Of a stretch of 61,846 nt of DNA, positions 17,221 to 26,489 are shown piece after piece. The stretch covers positions 1-61,846 of the forward strand of contig DBFD01000005.1 of the NCBI GenBank assembly GCA_002294185.1, written 5' to 3'. The stretch is from Paracoccus sp. UBA889 (GTDB lineage: Bacteria; Pseudomonadota; Alphaproteobacteria; Rhodobacterales; Rhodobacteraceae). The number at the start of each line of letters is the position of its first letter. Position 1 is the first letter of the stretch. The position numbers were made by a program, and so were the translations under genes. The notes under the pieces are model-generated. The model was not told the origin of the DNA. It was given only the letters and a program-made list of their open reading frames with translations, and ran no database searches.

Positions 17221-18089
17221 AGGAACGCGATCCGCTGACCGGTCACCAGACGACCGGCCATGAATGGAACGGCATCACCGAACTGAACACGCGCGTGCCC
17301 CGTGCGGTCTGGTTCTTCATCGCCGTCACGCATATCTGGGCGCTGGTCTATTGGGTGCTGATGCCGGCATGGCCGTTGGTCACGACCTATACCAAGGGCC
17401 TGCTGGGCTATGACGACCGGACACGGGTCGAACGGCAACTGATGGCGGCCAATGCGCAACGCGCCGACTGGACCCAGGCGCTGGCCACGCTGCCGGCCGA
17501 GGACATCCGCCAGGATCCCGCATTGATGGCGCGGGTCGCACAGACCGCACCGGCGCTTTTCGGCGACAATTGCGCCGCCTGCCACGGGACGAATGCCGCC
17601 GGCGGGCCGGGTTTCCCCAGCCTTGTCGACGATGCCTGGCTGTGGGGCGGTGATACTGCCACGATCATGGAAACCCTGCGCGTGGGGATCAATGCGCCCC
17701 ATCCCGACAGCCGCAGTTCCCAGATGCTTGCCTTCGGCGAGACCGGGATCCTGACGCGGCCGCAGATCCGCACCGTCGTGAACTACGTCCAGTCCCTGTC
17801 CGGCCGAGAAACGCAGGCCGATGCGCAGCAACTGGCCGAGGGCGCAACGATCTTTGCCGAGAACTGCGCCAGTTGTCATGGCGAGAACGCCATGGGCAAC
17901 CAGGACATCGGTGCGCCGAACCTGACCGACGATTTCTGGATCTATGGCGGCGACGATGCCGCGATGTTCACGACGATCGACCTGGGCCGGCAGGGCTGGA
18001 TGCCCGCCTGGGAGGGCCGGCTGACAACGGCCGAGCGCATGGCGCTGACGATCTACATCCAGGATCTTGGCGCGGAGCAAGGCAAATGA
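17211..18089 (+). CDS. ccoP: cbb3-type cytochrome c oxidase dihaem subunit III
   Basis: A 292-aa protein with an N-terminal TM helix (VWFFIAVTHIWALVYWVLMP) preceded by the GHEWNGI.ELN signature. It has two periplasmic c-type domains with CAACH near 122 and CASCH near 221. It accepts electrons from soluble cytochromes. The start overlaps ccoQ by 10 nt. The stop overlaps a 56-aa membrane protein gene (ATGA). Confidence 0.97.
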   Translation: MSVKERDPLTGHQTTGHEWNGITELNTRVPRAVWFFIAVTHIWALVYWVLMPAWPLVTTYTKGLLGYDDRTRVERQLMAANAQRADWTQALATLPAEDIRQDPALMARVAQTAPALFGDNCAACHGTNAAGGPGFPSLVDDAWLWGGDTATIMETLRVGINAPHPDSRSSQMLAFGETGILTRPQIRTVVNYVQSLSGRETQADAQQLAEGATIFAENCASCHGENAMGNQDIGAPNLTDDFWIYGGDDAAMFTTIDLGRQGWMPAWEGRLTTAERMALTIYIQDLGAEQGK

Positions 18090-18256
18090 CCCGCCCGCGT
18101 CTTGTCGCCTTCGGCTCTGCCGGGTTGCTGGTTGCGGGGTTTGTCGCGGCCAATGCCCATCTCGTTCTGACCGCGATCGGCTCGCAGCCCGATTGCGTCC
18201 TCGAAGCCCCACCGAAAGAAGGCGCCGCGCCCCGAGCGGCGGAACCGTCATGCTGA
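18086..18256 (+). CDS. 56-aa single-TM protein in the cbb3 operon
   Basis: MTRPRLVAFGSAGLLVAGFV gives one N-terminal TM helix, followed by NAHLVLTAIGSQPDCVLEAP and a low-complexity tail ending in Cys. Both ends overlap neighbours (ATGA with ccoP, 7 nt with the DUF2189 gene), which argues for a real coupled gene. It sits where ccoG or ccoH normally lie but is far shorter than CcoH and has no domain I recognise. A role in oxidase assembly is only an inference from position. Confidence 0.7.
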   Translation: MTRPRLVAFGSAGLLVAGFVAANAHLVLTAIGSQPDCVLEAPPKEGAAPRAAEPSC

Positions 18257-19131
18257 GCGACCGCACCGATCCGCCCCCGCCCGACAACCCCCATGCGGGG
18301 GGCGTCATCCCCAAGGTGGTTCCACCTCTCCCGCGCGAGAACCCGCACGCCCGCAACCTGCCATGGCGGACAGCCCTGCGCTGGCTTCGGGCGGGCTGGT
18401 CCGATCTGTGGACCAATCCCGTGCCCAGCCTGCTTTACGGCGCGGGTGTCTTTGCGGTTTCGCTGCTGGTGGTCCTGGCGCTGTTCCAGTTCCGCTATGA
18501 ATATGCGCTGTTCCCGGCGCTGGCGGGATTCATGGTCCTGGGTCCGCTGATCGCGAACGGCCTCTACGAAAAAAGCCGCCGACGGGAGACGGGCGAAAAG
18601 ATCGGGCTGGGCGGCATGATCTTCGTGCGCCCGCGTTCTGGCTATCAGGCGCTTTTCATGGGCGTCATGTTGCTGGGGCTGTTCCTCTTGTGGCTCAGGG
18701 CGGCGGTGCTGATCTATGCGCTGTTCTTCGGCATGGTGCCGTTTCCGGGCACCGATGAACTGGTCCCGATGCTGTTTCTGACCCCGACGGGCTGGGCGCT
18801 GCTTCTGACGGGCAGTGCTGTCGGCGCGCTTTTCGCGGCCTTCGCCTTCGCGATCAGCGTCTTCGCCGTGCCGATGCTGCTGACCGAACGCACGGACGCG
18901 CTGTCGGCCATGGGCATTTCCATGGCGATGGTCTGGGCCAACCTGCCCGTCATGTTGGCCTGGGGCGCGATCGTGCTGGGGCTTTTCCTGGTCTCGATCG
19001 CAACGGCGTTCGTGGGACTGATCGTGGTCTTTCCGATGCTTGGTCACGCGACATGGCACGCCTACCGCGCCATCCGTCCCGTTGATCGCCAGCAGGGCGA
19101 TGCCGAACGCATGTTCATCCGTCCGGCCTAG
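18250..19131 (+). CDS. DUF2189 multi-pass membrane protein
   Basis: 293 aa from MLSDRTDPPPPDN. After a proline-rich cytoplasmic N-terminus comes the family opening LRAGWSDLWTNPVPSLLYGA, then about six TM helices in three pairs, matching DUF2189 integral membrane proteins often found beside cytochrome oxidase genes. The overlap with the 56-aa gene puts it on the cco transcript. Function is unknown; assembly or metal/haem handling for cbb3 is plausible given that ccoG and ccoH are missing. Confidence 0.83.
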   Translation: MLSDRTDPPPPDNPHAGGVIPKVVPPLPRENPHARNLPWRTALRWLRAGWSDLWTNPVPSLLYGAGVFAVSLLVVLALFQFRYEYALFPALAGFMVLGPLIANGLYEKSRRRETGEKIGLGGMIFVRPRSGYQALFMGVMLLGLFLLWLRAAVLIYALFFGMVPFPGTDELVPMLFLTPTGWALLLTGSAVGALFAAFAFAISVFAVPMLLTERTDALSAMGISMAMVWANLPVMLAWGAIVLGLFLVSIATAFVGLIVVFPMLGHATWHAYRAIRPVDRQQGDAERMFIRPA

Positions 19132-19334
19132 CGGGATCATGGTCTGCCGATCTGCACGGACGGGCCTTGCGTTTCAGTGCGGCGAAAACGATGGCTATCG
19201 CTGCCTGCGCCGGTGTCCGGCCCCGACGGCATCAGGCCGGCTTCACGCGATCTCGTCGCGTGCCCGCCCGCCGGCCCGGCCGCAGATTGCGCTCGGCAGC
19301 CCTGCCGATCGCTGGCCGGTCGGGGCCGGTTCGC

Positions 19335-21539
19335 CTAGCGCAGCGTGACAAGGACCGAGGCCGTCTTGTCTCGCAGCCTTGCGTCAAGCCGGATGGTGCC
19401 GGTCTCGCCAGTCGGGCGCAGCCAGCAGCCGGTGCTGCCGCCTTGCAGCACCGGGCAGGCCGGACCGATCAACCGGGCCGGACCGGCGAGGTCCAGAAAG
19501 ACCGGCTCGTTCAGGAAATGCAGCCGGTTGCCAGCCTGATCCAGCGCGCGGACGATCACCCGGATCTCGTCGCTGGGATCGGCGGCGGCTTCGGTCACGT
19601 CCGCGGCCAGAACCAGCCGGTCGAACACCGCTCCTGCGGGAAAGTGACGTTCGGCCACCAGCTCGCCGTCGCGATAGCCGCGCAAAAGGCCCGAATGCCA
19701 GCTTTCGCCCCAATCGCCCAGTTCCTCGGCCGAGAAATGGCGGTGGTCGATGATCACCGGCGGGTGGGGCAGATGCGGGAACCGCTCGCGGTCGGGGCTG
19801 ACACGCCTGGTCACGCGGGCATGGGACAATTCCACCTCGTCGCAATTCGTCAGCACGATCAGCGGCAGAACGCCGCCGATATTGCGCTCGCCGCGCGCCC
19901 AGACGGTGACGGGCTCCATCACGATGCCGTCCCCGGGGTCGCGCTGGCTGGCATAGGCATGGGCGGCGAATTTCGGCTCGCGGAAGATCGTCATCACGCC
20001 GTGATGGCAGATCCGGTCGCCGGCACCGAAATCCTTGTGGGTATTGTAATCGAACATGCACCAGCCGATGCAGCCGGCCAGTCCCGCGGCCGGGTCGTGA
20101 GCCGCATCCAGCACCTCGAGATGGCGCAGGACGTGTTCGTGCTGGCGATGTTCGGGATCGCCCGCCTTGGTCGGAAACATGTGCCCGTTATATTCGGTCA
20201 CCAGATAGGGCACTCGGGCGGGCAGGCCGGTGACCTCCTGCTGATCGCGCAGCGCGGTGCGCGGCCGGTTCGAAAAGGGCGTCTCGAAATCGCCGAGGAT
20301 GAAATCATTCATCGTATAGACGTCTTCCAGAAGCTGGCTGTCGGGGATGCAGCGAACGCCGCCGGTCGGCCGGGTCGGGTCCAGATCGCGCGCCAGCGCG
20401 TTGGTGCGGCGATAGAAATCCTCTGCATCAGGGCTTTCGTTGATGCGTACGCCCCAGATCACGATCGAGGGATGGTTCCAGTCGCGCCTGATCATCCTTT
20501 CCACGTTCAGCACCGATTCATCCTGCCAGCCGGGCCCGCCGATATGCTGCCAGCCGGGAATTTCCTCGAAGACCATCAGCCCGATTTCGTCGCAGCGGTC
20601 CAGGAACCACGGGCTTTGCGGGTAGTGCGAGGTGCGCGCGATGTTGCAGGCCAGATCGAAGCGCAGGATTTCGGCGTCGCGCTGCTGGCTGCGCCTGCCC
20701 TGCGCGTAGCCGGAATAGGGAAAGCTCTGATGCCGGTTCAGTCCGCGCAGGATGACGCGCGCGCCGTTCAGAAAGAACCCCTCGGGCGTGAAGCGCGCGT
20801 CGCGAAAGCCGAAGCGTTGGCTGAGGCGGTCGCCGCTGTCGGGCAGGGACAGCGTCAGCGTGTAAAGCGCGGGCGTATCGGGCGACCACAGCGTGATGCC
20901 TTCCAGCCCCGCAAGGCAGATCTCGCCCTGGCCGGTGGCATGCGCGATCTGGCGGCCGGACGCGTCCGACAGCACCGCCTCCACCGGGCCCGGCTGCGTG
21001 ACCTCGATCCGGGCAAGGACCGTCTTGCCGTCGGCCAGCACCTCGGGCGTCTCGATCTTGACGGCGGCGATGTGGCGTTCGGGCAGCACCTCCAGCCAGA
21101 CATCGCGATAGATCCCGGCATAGGTGAGATAGTCGATGCGCCCGCCGAAAGGCGGGATTTCCGGATTTTCCGATCCGTCGATTCGCACCGTCACCAAGGC
21201 TGAGCCGCCATCGAAACAGCCGGTGAGATCGACGGTGAAGGGCGTATAGCCGTCGCGGTGCCGCGCGACCCGCACCCCGTTCACCCAGGCCGTGGCATCG
21301 GCCATCGCCGCGTCGAAGCGCAGCCTGACGATCCGGCCCTGCCAGGCCGGTTCCCAGGCGATCTGGCGCTGATAGGTGAAGGGGCGCTGAAAATCGCCCT
21401 CGTCGAAATAGCTCAGCGGAAGATCGGCGGCGTTGTGGGGCAGGGTGACCGGTATGCCCGCCATCGACGCCGCGATATGGGCCTTGTCGAATCCGGGCGC
21501 AAAGCGCCAGCCGGCGTTCAGGGTGCGGATCTCTCTCAT
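19335..21539 (-). CDS. Glycoside hydrolase family 2 protein (beta-galactosidase-like)
   Basis: A 734-aa enzyme starting MREIRTLNAGWRF, chosen because that matches GH2 N-termini and it follows dgoD by 2 nt. The domain order is sugar-binding jelly roll (about 10-170), immunoglobulin-like (about 170-265), TIM barrel (about 265-570) and C-terminal beta domains. The acid/base is about E368 (GVRINESPD) and the nucleophile about E449 (TEYNGH). No signal peptide is seen, so it would act in the cytosol on imported oligosaccharides. Beta-galactosidase activity is favoured by the galactose genes around it; beta-glucuronidase or mannosidase cannot be excluded from sequence. Last gene of the leftward arm. 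Confidence 0.9.
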   Translation of the reverse strand: MREIRTLNAGWRFAPGFDKAHIAASMAGIPVTLPHNAADLPLSYFDEGDFQRPFTYQRQIAWEPAWQGRIVRLRFDAAMADATAWVNGVRVARHRDGYTPFTVDLTGCFDGGSALVTVRIDGSENPEIPPFGGRIDYLTYAGIYRDVWLEVLPERHIAAVKIETPEVLADGKTVLARIEVTQPGPVEAVLSDASGRQIAHATGQGEICLAGLEGITLWSPDTPALYTLTLSLPDSGDRLSQRFGFRDARFTPEGFFLNGARVILRGLNRHQSFPYSGYAQGRRSQQRDAEILRFDLACNIARTSHYPQSPWFLDRCDEIGLMVFEEIPGWQHIGGPGWQDESVLNVERMIRRDWNHPSIVIWGVRINESPDAEDFYRRTNALARDLDPTRPTGGVRCIPDSQLLEDVYTMNDFILGDFETPFSNRPRTALRDQQEVTGLPARVPYLVTEYNGHMFPTKAGDPEHRQHEHVLRHLEVLDAAHDPAAGLAGCIGWCMFDYNTHKDFGAGDRICHHGVMTIFREPKFAAHAYASQRDPGDGIVMEPVTVWARGERNIGGVLPLIVLTNCDEVELSHARVTRRVSPDRERFPHLPHPPVIIDHRHFSAEELGDWGESWHSGLLRGYRDGELVAERHFPAGAVFDRLVLAADVTEAAADPSDEIRVIVRALDQAGNRLHFLNEPVFLDLAGPARLIGPACPVLQGGSTGCWLRPTGETGTIRLDARLRDKTASVLVTLR

Positions 21540-21541
21540 GC

Positions 21542-22690
21542 CTACCACTCCGCGAAACTGCCATCGGCGTGGCGCCAGATCGGATTGCGCCAGCGATGCC
21601 CCCCGGCCGCTTCCTGCCGGACCCGGTCTTCGTTGACCTCGATGCCCAGGCCGGGGCCGTCGGGGATGGCGACGAAGCCGTCGCGATAGTCGAAGACGCC
21701 GGGATTCGTCAAATAATCCAGCAAATCCGATCCCTTGTTGTAGTGGATGCCCAGCGATTGTTCCTGGATGAAGGCGTTGTAGCAGACCGCATCCAGTTGC
21801 AGATTTGCGGCCAGCGCGATCGGCCCCAGCGGACAATGCAGCGCCAGCGCCACGTCATGCGCTTCGGCCATGGCGGCAATCCGGTAGGTTTCGGTGATGC
21901 CGCCCGAATGGCTGGGATCGGGCTGGATGATGTCCACATAGCCGCCATGCAGGATCTGCTTGAAGTCCCAGCGGCTGTAAAGCCGTTCGCCAAGCGCGAT
22001 CGGGGTTGCGCAATGATTGGCGATCTCGCGCAGCGCTTCGGCATGTTCGCTGAGCACGGGTTCCTCGATGAACATCAGATTGAAGGGCGCCAGCTCGCGT
22101 GCAAGCTGCTTGGCCATGGGGCGATGGACGCGACCGTGAAAATCCACGCCGATGCCGAAATCGGGGCCCATCTCGTCGCGGATCGCCTGCACGCGGGCCA
22201 GAACGGCGTCGATCCTGGCATGGCTGTCGATGAACTGCATCTCTTCGGTGCCGTTCATCTTGACCGCGGTAAAGCCGCGATCGCCGCATTCGCGCGCCAT
22301 GCGCGCGGTGTCGCCCGGCCGGTCTCCGCCGATCCAGCTATAGACCCGGATCCGGTCGCGCTGCCGCCCGCCCAGCAGCGCGTGGACCGGCACCCCAAGT
22401 GCCTTGCCCTTGATGTCCCACAGCGCCTGGTCGATCCCGGCGATGGCCGACATGTGGATGCCGCCGCCGCGATAGAAGCCGCCGCGATACATCACCGTCC
22501 AGTGGTCCTGGATATGGCCCGGATCGCGGCCGATCAGATAGTCGGACAATTCCTCGACGCAGGCGGCGACGGTGGCGGCGCGGCCTTCCAGCACCGGTTC
22601 GCCCCAGCCCGAAATCCCTTCATCGGTGCAGATCTTCACAAAGCACCAGCGCGGCGGCACGATGAATGTCTCGATGGTGGTGATTTTCAT
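21542..22690 (-). CDS. dgoD: D-galactonate dehydratase
   Basis: A 382-aa enolase-superfamily enzyme making 2-keto-3-deoxy-D-galactonate from galactonate. Mg2+ ligands and catalytic residues are visible: VDFHGRVHRP (Asp and His), FIEEPVL (Glu), ALGERLYSRWDF (Glu), and the C-terminal His in LHCPLGPIALA. MKITTIETFIVPPRW is the typical start. It overlaps galM by 4 nt and is followed after 2 nt by the GH2 gene. It is step three of the oxidative galactose route coded in this block. Confidence 0.95.
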   Translation of the reverse strand: MKITTIETFIVPPRWCFVKICTDEGISGWGEPVLEGRAATVAACVEELSDYLIGRDPGHIQDHWTVMYRGGFYRGGGIHMSAIAGIDQALWDIKGKALGVPVHALLGGRQRDRIRVYSWIGGDRPGDTARMARECGDRGFTAVKMNGTEEMQFIDSHARIDAVLARVQAIRDEMGPDFGIGVDFHGRVHRPMAKQLARELAPFNLMFIEEPVLSEHAEALREIANHCATPIALGERLYSRWDFKQILHGGYVDIIQPDPSHSGGITETYRIAAMAEAHDVALALHCPLGPIALAANLQLDAVCYNAFIQEQSLGIHYNKGSDLLDYLTNPGVFDYRDGFVAIPDGPGLGIEVNEDRVRQEAAGGHRWRNPIWRHADGSFAEW

Positions 22691-23625
22691 GAAAGCCTCG
22701 CGGTGAAATCCAGCCGGATGGTGTTGGTATAGATCTGTCCCGGCCGCAGGATGGCGTCGGGAAAGTCGTTGCGGTTGGGCGCGTCGGGCCAGGCCTGCGG
22801 CTCCAGGCACAGGGCCTCGGCGGCGGGCAATCGGGCCAGAAAGACCTGCAAGCCCGGCTGGTCGGTCGAAAGCCGCATCGCCCGCCCCGAGGCGCGATCC
22901 TCCAGCCACGCCACCGGGCGCAGGCCCGGCCCGTGATCGAGGCAGAGGCAATGGTCCAGGCCCGGCGCGTCCGGTCCGGGCAGCGGGCGAAAATCGCGAA
23001 AGTCGAAGCGGGTGCCCGCGACGGGCCGGGCCGGGCCTTTGGGGATCAGCGCCGCATCCACGGGCAGATAGCGTTTGGCGGCGACGCGCAGCCGGTGGTC
23101 CCGGACCGGCCCGCCGCCCGCGAGGTTGAAGAACCCGTGCGAGGTCAGCGAAACCGGGCAGGGGGCGGTGACCGTCGCGCGATAGGTCACCGTCAGGCTG
23201 CCGGGATCGTCCAGCGCAAAGTCCGCCCGTGCCTGCAACGCGCCCGGAAAGCCCTGATCGCCGTCCGGGCTGTCGAGACCCAGAACGACCGAGCGCGGGC
23301 CGCGATCCAGGACCTGCCAGTCGCGCCGGTCGAAACCCTCGGCGCCGCCATGCAGCGTATTCGCGCCCTCGTTCGCGTCCAGCCTAACCTGCCGGCCGTC
23401 CAGCATGAAGCCGGCGCCGCCGATGCGATTGGCATAGCGGCCGATGCTGCTGCCCCGGAACAGGCGTTCCCCGCGGTGATCGGCCGGCCGGGGTGGGCCG
23501 ATCAGCACCTCGCCGGGATGGCCGTCCGGGCCCGGAACGCGCAGGCTGGCCAGCGTCGCGCCATGGGGCAGGATCGTCGCGGAAAGGCCCGAGGGCAACG
23601 CAATGGTGCAGGCCGGTTCAGCCAT
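22687..23625 (-). CDS. galM: Aldose 1-epimerase (mutarotase)
   Basis: A 312-aa beta-sandwich enzyme interconverting alpha and beta sugar anomers. IGRYANRIGGAGF, the NTLHGGAEGFDRR histidine motif, SLTSHGFFNLAGG (second catalytic His) and the acid near RFDFR are all present. It overlaps the galactose dehydrogenase by 8 nt and dgoD by 4 nt. Feeding the beta-anomer to the 1-dehydrogenase is its obvious role here. Confidence 0.92.
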   Translation of the reverse strand: MAEPACTIALPSGLSATILPHGATLASLRVPGPDGHPGEVLIGPPRPADHRGERLFRGSSIGRYANRIGGAGFMLDGRQVRLDANEGANTLHGGAEGFDRRDWQVLDRGPRSVVLGLDSPDGDQGFPGALQARADFALDDPGSLTVTYRATVTAPCPVSLTSHGFFNLAGGGPVRDHRLRVAAKRYLPVDAALIPKGPARPVAGTRFDFRDFRPLPGPDAPGLDHCLCLDHGPGLRPVAWLEDRASGRAMRLSTDQPGLQVFLARLPAAEALCLEPQAWPDAPNRNDFPDAILRPGQIYTNTIRLDFTARLS

Positions 23626-24550
23626 GCCCGGTCTCGTCGAAGGGTGCGACGAGGCGGCGTCTGCCACAGAGGAACGCATCCGCGACCAGCCGCAGCGGAG
23701 CCAGATCGACCGCGCTTCTGCCAGCGGCGACAAGGTCGCGAAAGCCCTCGTAGAGCCGGCGATATTCCACGTCCTCGCCGCCGATGGCCGGCTTTCCGTC
23801 GGCCTCGAAGACCGCGCCGCCGTCACGCAGGCAGGCGGTGCCGTTCGTGGTCTCGAAGCCGATCTGCCAGGTTTCCCCGCCTTGTTCGCGCCAGTCGAAC
23901 TCGGCATCGATCGCAACCGCTCCGGCGGACAGCGCAAGCTGCGCCGCGATCGGGGTCTGGCGGCCCTCGGGAATGTCCAGGCCGGCCGCGCGCAGGATCA
24001 CCGGGTCTGCCATCAACGTCGTCAGCAGCGACAGCGCGTTGATGCCGGGATCGAAGACGCCCAGCCCCCCCGGCTGCCAGATCCAGTCCTGACCGGGATG
24101 CCATTTGCGCACATCCTCTCGCCAGTCGATGCGGACCTGCCGCACCTTGCGGACCGACAGCCAGCGGCGCGCGGCGTCCACCGCACGACCCTCGCGGCTG
24201 TGCCAGGTGGCGAAGATCGTCAGCCCGCGCCGTCCGGCCTCGTCGCGCAGGATCTCGGCCTCGGTCAGGGTCGCGGCAGGGGGTTTTTCCAGCATCAGAT
24301 GCCGCCCCGCGCGCAGGACCTGCATCGCCTGATCGAACCGTCCCTGTGGCGGCGTGCACAACGACACCGCCGCAAGGCCGGGTTCGGCCGCCAGCATCGC
24401 GGCCAGATCGGGGTAGGAGGGGCAATCCGGCAGGCTGGCGTTGCGGCTGGCGATGGCGGCCAGATGCACGCCGCCGGTCGCGGCGATGGCGGGCAGGTGC
24501 TGGGCACGGGCAATGGCGCCCAGTCCGACAAGACCGATGGCCAGCGACAT
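23618..24550 (-). CDS. gal: D-galactose 1-dehydrogenase (Gfo/Idh/MocA family)
   Basis: A 310-aa NAD(P)-dependent oxidoreductase. IGLVGLGAIARAQHLP is the Rossmann loop, EKPPAATL the conserved lysine motif, and WHSREGRAVDAARRWL and DPGINALSLLT are characteristic of galactose/arabinose 1-dehydrogenases of the De Ley-Doudoroff route. It makes galactono-lactone. Neighbours supplying the mutarotase, lactonase and galactonate dehydratase support the assignment over other Gfo/Idh enzymes. It overlaps the ABC ATPase stop by one base. Confidence 0.92.
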   Translation of the reverse strand: MSLAIGLVGLGAIARAQHLPAIAATGGVHLAAIASRNASLPDCPSYPDLAAMLAAEPGLAAVSLCTPPQGRFDQAMQVLRAGRHLMLEKPPAATLTEAEILRDEAGRRGLTIFATWHSREGRAVDAARRWLSVRKVRQVRIDWREDVRKWHPGQDWIWQPGGLGVFDPGINALSLLTTLMADPVILRAAGLDIPEGRQTPIAAQLALSAGAVAIDAEFDWREQGGETWQIGFETTNGTACLRDGGAVFEADGKPAIGGEDVEYRRLYEGFRDLVAAGRSAVDLAPLRLVADAFLCGRRRLVAPFDETGHG

Positions 24551-25605
24551 CAGCGCAGCCGCTGACCGGTCTGGGCATCGAAGATCAGCGCGCAGGCGGG
24601 ATCGAAGCCCGCGCCGATCGCGTCGCCGATCCGGACGGCGACCTTGTCGCGATCCTCGATGACCAGTTTTTCGCCGTTCTCGGCCGAGGCATGGACGTAG
24701 GAGACGCCGCCAAGCGCCTCGACCATGTCGACGCTCAGGCTGTCGCCGCCGTCGATCTTCAGGAATTCCGGGCGCAGGCCGACCGTTACCGCGGTCCCCT
24801 CGGCCGGCAGAGCGACAGGGCTGGGGATGCTGCGGCGCATGGTCGGGATCGCGATCTCGCCGTCCTTGACCCGCCCTTCCATGAAATTCATCGAGGGCGA
24901 GCCGATGAAACCCGCCACGAAGCGGTTGTCGGGATCATCATACAGGTCCATCGGCCGGCCGACCTGTTCGATATTGCCCGCGCGCAGGACGACGATCTTG
25001 TCGGCCATCGTCATCGCCTCGACCTGGTCATGGGTGACATAGATCATCGTCGCGCCGATCTCGCGGTGCAGGCGGGCGATCTCGGCCCGCATCTCGACGC
25101 GCAATTCGGCATCCAGGTTCGACAGCGGCTCGTCGAACAGGAACACCTCGGGGCCGCGGGTGATGGCCCGGCCGATGGCGACGCGCTGACGCTGGCCGCC
25201 CGACAAGGCCGCAGGCTTGCGATCCAGCAGCGGTTCCAGCTTCAAGATCTGCGCCGCCTCCTGCACCTTGGCGGCGATCTCGGTCCGCGGATGGCCGTTC
25301 ATCTTCAGCCCGAAACCCATGTTTTCGGCCACTGTCATGTGCGGATAGAGGGCATAGGTCTGAAACACCATTGCGATGCCGCGATCGGCCGGCTCGGCGC
25401 CGGTCACGTCGCGTCCGCCGATGCGGATCGCACCACCCGTCGTCTCTTCCAGCCCGGCGATCATCCGCAGCAGCGTGGACTTGCCACAGCCCGAAGGGCC
25501 GACGAAGACGCAGAACTCGCCCGGCTCGACCTGCAGATCGACGCCGTGGATGACCTCGGCATCGCCGAATTTCTTGACGATCTTTTCCAGTCCGACTCCG
25601 CTCAC
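24550..25605 (-). CDS. Sugar ABC transporter ATP-binding protein (MsmK/UgpC type)
   Basis: 351 aa from a GTG with GGGAGGA 7 nt upstream, which decides the start; upstream in-frame residues are not family-like. Walker A GPSGCGKST, Q-loop VFQTYALYPHMT, signature LSGGQRQR, Walker B VFLFDEPLSN and H-loop VTHDQ are present, followed by the TOBE/regulatory domain common to CUT1 importers. It is the only ATPase in the locus, so it should energise the permeases encoded on the opposite arm. That split across divergent operons is mildly unusual. Confidence 0.95.
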   Translation of the reverse strand: MSGVGLEKIVKKFGDAEVIHGVDLQVEPGEFCVFVGPSGCGKSTLLRMIAGLEETTGGAIRIGGRDVTGAEPADRGIAMVFQTYALYPHMTVAENMGFGLKMNGHPRTEIAAKVQEAAQILKLEPLLDRKPAALSGGQRQRVAIGRAITRGPEVFLFDEPLSNLDAELRVEMRAEIARLHREIGATMIYVTHDQVEAMTMADKIVVLRAGNIEQVGRPMDLYDDPDNRFVAGFIGSPSMNFMEGRVKDGEIAIPTMRRSIPSPVALPAEGTAVTVGLRPEFLKIDGGDSLSVDMVEALGGVSYVHASAENGEKLVIEDRDKVAVRIGDAIGAGFDPACALIFDAQTGQRLR

Positions 25606-25639
25606 GGGGTCCGTCCTCCCTTGTTCCGCGAACCCGCCT

Positions 25640-26443
25640 TCAGCCGGGCCGCTTCTGTTCCGGAAAGCGCCAGTCGCTGGCGGCTTTCGCAATCTTGTCC
25701 GCCGTGTCCAGGATCAGCGGGACGTGGCGTTCCAGCCGGTCATGTTCGGCGCGCTGGCCCGAGGTGATCGACAGCGCGCCCAGCACCCGGCCCTGCGGCG
25801 ACAGGATCGGCGCGGCGATACAGCGGATGCCGGGTTCGTGTTCCTCGTTGTCCCAGGCGATGCCGCATGCGCGGATGTCGCGCAGCTCGGCGCAGAGGCT
25901 TTCGGCATTCCTGTGCGTCTTGTCGGTGAAGCGGTGAAAGCTTTGCCGGGCCAGCGCGTCCCGCAGGGCGGGTTCGGGCAGAAAGGCCAGCATCGCCTTG
26001 CCGACGCCGGTGCAATAGGCCGGCCCGACCTTGCCCGATTGCGAGAACATCTCGACCGGGCGGGCGGCGTTGCGTTTGTCCACATACAGCACCATGCCCT
26101 GATCCAGCTGCGCCAGATGCAGTGTCTCGCCGGTAAGATGCGAAAGCTGGTCCAGATGGCACGCCGCGATCGGCGCCAGCGCGCTTTGCGACCAGGCCGC
26201 ATGAGCCAGCCGCACCAGGCGCAGGCCCGGCGCATAGGTCTGGCGATCGGCATCGAAGGCCAGCATCCCCTGCTTCGTCAGGGTCCGGAGAAAGCGGTAC
26301 AGCGTGGCCTTGGGCAGGCCGGATACGGGCAGCAATTCGGCAAAGCGCACCGGCCGGCCGAATTCGGCCACGCGATCCAGCACCGCCAGCGTGCGCCCGA
26401 CCGTGCCGTCCGTGCTGTCGGGCGCCGCAATCGCCTTGTTCAT
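25640..26443 (-). CDS. IclR-family transcriptional regulator
   Basis: A 267-aa protein. The winged HTH at about 12-75 (TLAVLDRVAEFGRPVRFAEL, LPKATLYRFLRTL) and the effector domain with GTRCIAAP-like GIRCIAAPILSPQGRVLGAL and the AYCTGVGKAMLA motif identify IclR. It is first in the leftward arm and divergent from the binding-protein gene. Two 15-bp repeats 20 bp apart in the gap are its likely target. A sugar or galactonate pathway intermediate is the probable inducer, by context only. Confidence 0.93.
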   Translation of the reverse strand: MNKAIAAPDSTDGTVGRTLAVLDRVAEFGRPVRFAELLPVSGLPKATLYRFLRTLTKQGMLAFDADRQTYAPGLRLVRLAHAAWSQSALAPIAACHLDQLSHLTGETLHLAQLDQGMVLYVDKRNAARPVEMFSQSGKVGPAYCTGVGKAMLAFLPEPALRDALARQSFHRFTDKTHRNAESLCAELRDIRACGIAWDNEEHEPGIRCIAAPILSPQGRVLGALSITSGQRAEHDRLERHVPLILDTADKIAKAASDWRFPEQKRPG

Positions 26444-26489
26444 GACTCCTCCTCAGGGCTGTTGACAGGATGAGAGATTCGCGGCAGCA

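Noticed and set aside
19132-19334. Terminator between the DUF2189 gene and the GH2 gene
   Set aside because: The convergent gap contains several GC-rich short dyads but none with a clean stem and T-run on either strand.
19167-21203. Plus-strand open frame of about 678 codons opposite the GH2 gene
   Set aside because: Antisense shadow; the GH2 gene on the minus strand has clear catalytic motifs and the plus translation has none.
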